From assembly GCA_958450325.1 (NCBI GenBank), contig OY288257.1, positions 15,333,873 to 15,397,872 on the forward strand: 64,000 nucleotides of DNA, written 5' to 3'. Both the position numbers and the translations under genes were made by a program. Shown piece after piece: positions 59,613 to 64,000 of this stretch; within the stretch, counting starts at the first letter, position 1; the number at the start of each line of letters is the position of its first letter. The notes beneath the pieces were generated by a model that was not told the DNA's origin, did no database searches, and saw nothing but the letters and a program-made list of their open reading frames with translations. Source of the DNA: Agrostemma githago. Taxonomy: Eukaryota > Streptophyta > Magnoliopsida > Caryophyllales > Caryophyllaceae.

Positions 59613-62600
59613 TGTAACACCCGCTATTTTCCCTAGCATTTTTATCCTTTCCGTTATGACTTCGTCATAACTCTGTCACATTTTGACCTTACGTTTCATC
59701 TTTTTCCAAGCTTTATTTTCATTTTTGGGTTTAATGATATTTATTTTTATTTTAAAGGATTTTAATTCTTTTAAATCTATTTATTTAATTTTCTTCGTAA
59801 ACTATTTATTTTTCCGCGAGGAATTTTATTACCCATCGTATTTAAGCTCGGATTTGAGTTATTCCTTTTTCTACAAATGTCTAAACATATTTTTATAATA
59901 TTTTCAACTAGTAAATATTTTTATTTACGAAAATTTTGCCATTAATGATTTTATTACGAAGTTTCGTAAATAATTATTTTCTTACGCGAGGTTTACTCGA
60001 ATTACTTTGAAATGCCTTTAACTATTTTACGATTATACTTTTTATCAACTTACAAATTATTTGAGATATTTTCCTCATATTTTGGACCGACAAAGCTCCT
60101 TGTCACAATTTTACTACGTTTTATTAATACGATTCATTTTATTACGTAAACCGAAAAGATATGATTATTTCCCTTCTCATTTAATTGTTGCATTATTGCT
60201 TAAACTCTTCACACTCTCTCTTAACCTCATTGGATTCCTCATTGGATTCCACATTAATGATACCACATTGGATTCCTCAAATTATTTATTCTCATTTAAC
60301 CTTCTCATTTAACCTTAAGAAACCTTCCAACTCTTTTACATTCATTTCTCATAAAAATATAATTCAATACCCTATTTTCTCCTTCCTTGGCCGTGAGACT
60401 TCTTCCTCCTTCTTGGCTGATACTTTCTCTATTTTGAGTCACAATCGTCTCATTTTTTTTTTATCGTCAAATTAATCCTCTTTCCGAGCCTATCGTTAAG
60501 GTAATAATCGATTATGTTTTCGATCGTTATTCACCTTGATTTTTTTAGATTTTCTCATGGTATTTTTCTACCATGAATTTCGTGTATGGTAGGTTTCGTG
60601 GACGATCCCGAGGTCGATGAGTATATTATTGATTCCGATTTGGATTAGAGGTAACGTCGATGTTACTCGGTATTTCGTGATTTTAATTGTGTAATTGCAT
60701 GTATATTTTTATATTTCATTTTTGACAATATATGTATGTCATATAATCTGGAAAATTTTTGAAAGTTAAAAATTTGCATGTTTCGATATTTTTATCGCTT
60801 TTACGAGATTAACGATTAAATTGTTGTACTAATTTGTAAAATCGTAATATTCGGCCTAAACTTGTAATATATGATTATATTCTGTAGAAATGAAGTTTTT
60901 AATGATTTTTAATAATTTGGTATTTTTCTGATATTTTTGATATCAATTATTGAATTTTTACCGTTTACGAACAAAAACGATTAAAAACCGATTTTTATTT
61001 CTAGCACTTAAACATTTTATTTTAATCTGAAATTTGACGTGGATAATCTTTCTGATGAAAAAGCATTTTCTGAGTTTTTTCATAATTTTTCGGGATTATT
61101 AAGTGGGTGAATTAATTAATTACTTTAAATCATCGTTTATCGTTAAAACCGTGTGTGTCGTTTAAATTCTCGATTTCTGGTCTGTTGTTTAAATTTTGGG
61201 AAAAAAAATATTAGTTTCTGGAAAATCATTATTTTTAATTTTAATAATAATTTTTGGATATTAATGCTTAAATCGTTTTGTAATTACTATTTTTATTAAT
61301 CGTTATTGTTGAGATTAGACGATTAACGAGAAAACCCTTTAAAAACCGAGTTTAAGGATTCTGGAAAATTCTCTTTTCTGGACAGAATGTTCAAAAATAT
61401 ATTTTATCTATTTTACGTAATTTTTGTACTATTTATTAAAGTCTTTAAATAATAGTAATGATTTTTGGACAAAATTTCGATTTATCGTTAAACTGCTTCG
61501 TCTTAGCTAAAAGAATTATTTTTCCAGCAATTTTGAAAATATTTAAATCTGAAACTTTGATAGTTAAATCACCCCTTATCATATTCTAATTTTTTTTAAT
61601 GGTTTAATTAAATATAACACCTTAAAAGATTTATTTTTACATTTGCCGTAAAATCCTATTTGTGTTCGTATTGTCGAAACTAATAATAATTGGGAAAGTT
61701 TAATTTTATAAATTTTGGAAACACCCTAATTAGTAGTATTAAAATGTTTAAGACATTTGTAATCATTTCACGAACTCAAATGTTTTCACTTTAACAATTA
61801 ATATCGTTAAGGCCGAAAATATTAGTTTTATAAATCTACATCTTTTACTAAAAAAGTTTCATTAGTATGAACTAATGTTTTCGCTATTTTGATATGATGC
61901 TATTTTTTTAAAAGTTTCTAAATATAAAAGTTTCCTAAAATAGAAAGTTTCCTCTTTTGGAAGGCGGTCCGTTTTCCCTTTTGTTCTCTTATTATTTACA
62001 ATGATTATATTCTTTTAAATATCGATAATGGCTTGTTTTGGAGTTGTGGAATAAGGAAAAGTGTGGGTTTAGAGTAATATAGTCTGGGCTGTACGTTTTG
62101 CCATCAACTATAAAGCTGGTGTGTCTATGTTAAGACACATTGGTCGTTGAACTGAGCATGGTTTGTGTTTAGGAGAGTGTATGTTTACCTTAAACTTAGA
62201 TATCGCATCGTGTAAGTCGCGTCGGGTTGAACTGGGTATGGTTTGTATCCAGGAGGGGTGTGCACTACTTAAGCCAGGACCTCGCTGCACGCAGTCCTGT
62301 TATAGTTGAGTTGCCTAGTTAGAGACCAAAGTCTGATTTGTTTTGACTAAGTTCTCGAAACTAGATTTTAGTATTGTCCTAGTGAAAGTCTAGATTCTAC
62401 ATTAATCCTATCCATAACGCCATTTTGACTATTTTTATTATTATCGATATAATTTTGATTTGAAGGTTGGCAAATGTTTTATGTTTTCTTCGGAAAACTC
62501 ATTTTTATTATATTGTTTCGTTACGTGAAGTTTTTCACTGAAAGCTTATTTTCCTTATAATCTTTTAATGATTTTTATTTTTACTATTTTCATATAATAG

Positions 62601-62943
62601 TAATTACAGTTTTAAAATCATGTTATACGGCTGGGAGAACGTTGACGTTGCTCCCCACTGATTGTGGCTGTTATGTTTTTAACATGGCAGGTATATGTGT
62701 TTTACTTCGGGTGGGCTAGCGAGCAGTTATGGATCCTGCTTATTTATTTTAATAATTATGTCTTATGGATTGTTCAAACCCCCTTTTGTGGATTGTTTTA
62801 ATTTTGGCCATTTTATTTAAGGCCTATTGTTTGACTTTACCATTTTAATTTTACTAAGACATAATTTTCAGCGTGTTTTAATCACGACTCTATAGTGTTT
62901 CCGCCACTGTATCGCGTTAGAATTTCTAGGGGATTACATTTGG
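59608..62943 (+). mobile_element. Solo LTR (3326 bp), gypsy type, TSD TTTGG
   Basis: The LTR (59613-62938) starts TGTAACACCCGC and ends CTAGGGGATTACA, with perfect TTTGG copies at 59608-59612 and 62939-62943. The TGTAA/TTACA ends are inverted. It has no coding sequence; a short internal direct repeat with TTGAACTG-G-ATGGTTTGT lies at 62145-62260. It sits inside the untranslated region of the Tat-like element. Confidence 0.9.
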
Positions 62944-62984
62944 GACTATATAAGGAGCCTTTTTAAAGTTGACCTTTTCATACT

Positions 62985-63655
62985 TCCCAAGGTTATGATC
63001 CAAACTATTTTGAAAATCCTAAACGTAAGTCCCTTCAGGAATTCACAAAATTCTTGAGGCTCTTGAAAGTCGACCTCGTCAGACTCTCCAAGGTTCTGAT
63101 TCAAACTATTTCAAAAATCCGAACAAGGATTGTTTTAAAGTCCCTTCGGGGCTGCACAAATTCTTGAGCCTTTTCAAAGTTGACCTGGTTAGACTCTCCA
63201 AGGTTCTGATTCAAAATATTTTAAAAATCTCAACAAAGATTGTTTCAAAGTCTCTTAGGGACTGCATAAAATTTCTCGGCGAACTGCTTATTAAATCCCA
63301 ACAAGGATTGTTCAAAGTTCCTTCGTAATTGCATAAAGTTCTTGGCGAACTGCTCAATAAATCCCAACAAGGATTGTTCAAAGTCCCTTCGGGGCTGCAT
63401 ATAGTTCTTAACGAAACACTTAATAAATCTCAAGATGGATTCTTCAAAGTCTCTTCGGGACCGCATAAAGTTCTTGGCGAATTCAAGGATTGTTCAAAGT
63501 CCCTTCGGGACCACATAAAGTTCTCGGCAAAATGCTCAATAAATCCCAACGAGGATTGTTCAAAGTCCCCTCGGAACCGCGTAAAGTTCTTTGCGAATTG
63601 CTCAATAAATCCCAATAAGGATTGTTCAAAGCCTGTTCGGGACTGGATAATAAAT
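62985..63655. repeat. ~66-bp minisatellite
   Basis: Units contain AAAGTCCCTTCGGGGCTGCA, then TAAAGTTCTTGGCGAA, CTGCTCAATAAATCCCAA and CAAGGATTGTTC. About nine diverged units can be followed; repeat-derived frames on both strands have a 22-residue period and are not genes. Tandem repeats in the untranslated 3' region are common in Tat/Ogre elements. Confidence 0.85.
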
Positions 63656-63723
63656 GGTTTTGATATTTTAAAAATGACCTAGTCATTGCTTCTCCTTGAA
63701 GACTCTTGTTTGGATTCGACCAG

Positions 63724-64000
63724 TGTAGACACCCGTATTTTGCCTGTTCGTGTCTGTGGCAGCTTCCCGCCAAACACCCGATGATGATAGGACGATAACA
63801 TGCTTCTAAAAGCTCGATACAGGGCTCACAATCAATGGTATCCAACTTAGACACATTACGGAGTACAAATCTTATTGACACAAATTACACCCTTCATTTT
63901 AGGCTCTTTTTGTGTCCATTTGGGCTATTCTTATTGCTTATTTTGCACATTTGTAACACCCCGTGTTTTTGATCATTTTAGTTATTTCTAATAACGATTA
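63724..64000 (+). mobile_element. Start of another TGTAGACACC-type LTR
   Basis: TGTAGACACCCGTATTTTGC is followed by CGCCAAACACCCGATGATGA, matching the start of the LTR at 46837. It is interrupted at 63952 by another LTR and leaves the window. Confidence 0.75.
63952..64000 (+). mobile_element. Start of a TGTAACACCCC-type LTR, at window edge
   Basis: TGTAACACCCCGTGTTTTTG resembles the start of the solo LTR at 59613. Only 49 bases are visible. Confidence 0.5.

Noticed and set aside
63000..63655. CRISPR-like regular repeats
   Set aside because: Repeats are direct, contiguous and diverged, with no unique spacers, in plant nuclear DNA.
63245..63881. Frames with a 22-residue repeat on both strands
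   Set aside because: They follow from the 66-bp minisatellite; no start context or known repeat protein.

Overview
This window is nuclear DNA of a flowering plant, very probably a eudicot. Caryophyllales is possible, because the Stowaway-type MITE ends CTCCCTCCG/CGGAGGGAG are abundant, but the sequence does not settle the order. It is AT-rich. I found no intact host protein gene, tRNA or rRNA. Nearly everything recognisable is transposable-element DNA, much of it nested, and most coding sequence is broken by stops and frameshifts.

Layout. 1-3319: 5' part of a minus-strand CACTA (En/Spm) transposon with TNP2-type transposase, subterminal repeats and terminal inverted repeat; it runs off the left edge. 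3.3-23.3 kb: AT-rich DNA with Stowaway-like MITEs, Helitron 3' ends, a TIR element with a GC-rich core (about 7.2-7.9 kb), a non-autonomous non-LTR retroelement with 14-bp target duplications (7973-10458) that carries a nested hAT-type element (9384-10072), and a tRNA-derived SINE. 23353-33916: a complete-length Ty1-copia element with Sirevirus-like organisation: two 1405-bp LTRs, TSD AACTT, PBS for initiator tRNA-Met, gag, pol, an extra ORF after pol, and a polypurine tract. 34-46.5 kb: CACTA debris, a duplicated GACCC-rich repeat, a solo LTR in one of its copies, and three LINEs next to ATT/AAT microsatellites, one of them about 123 TTA units long. 46837-49166: a 2.3-kb solo LTR with TSD AGGAT. 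49.9-51.2 kb: a foldback element in a TA tract and a decayed copia LTR split by a MITE. 52235-64000: nested Ty3-gypsy elements. A minus-strand TGTAGACACC-type 3' LTR is split by a truncated Athila element, its 3' untranslated region is split by a 3.3-kb solo LTR (TSD TTTGG), and a 66-bp minisatellite and two further LTR starts follow.

The most unusual signal is in the copia element. Its LTR/leader holds a regular array of eight small hairpins about 24 nt apart. In five of them the loop is nearly constant while the stems differ between units yet stay perfectly self-complementary. A 15-bp perfect inverted repeat also encloses the polypurine tract and the start of the 3' LTR, and the extra ORF after pol is preceded by a promoter-like segment. 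The near-identical LTRs (7 differences counted by eye) contrast with at least nine coding lesions, which suggests the element was already defective when it was last copied.
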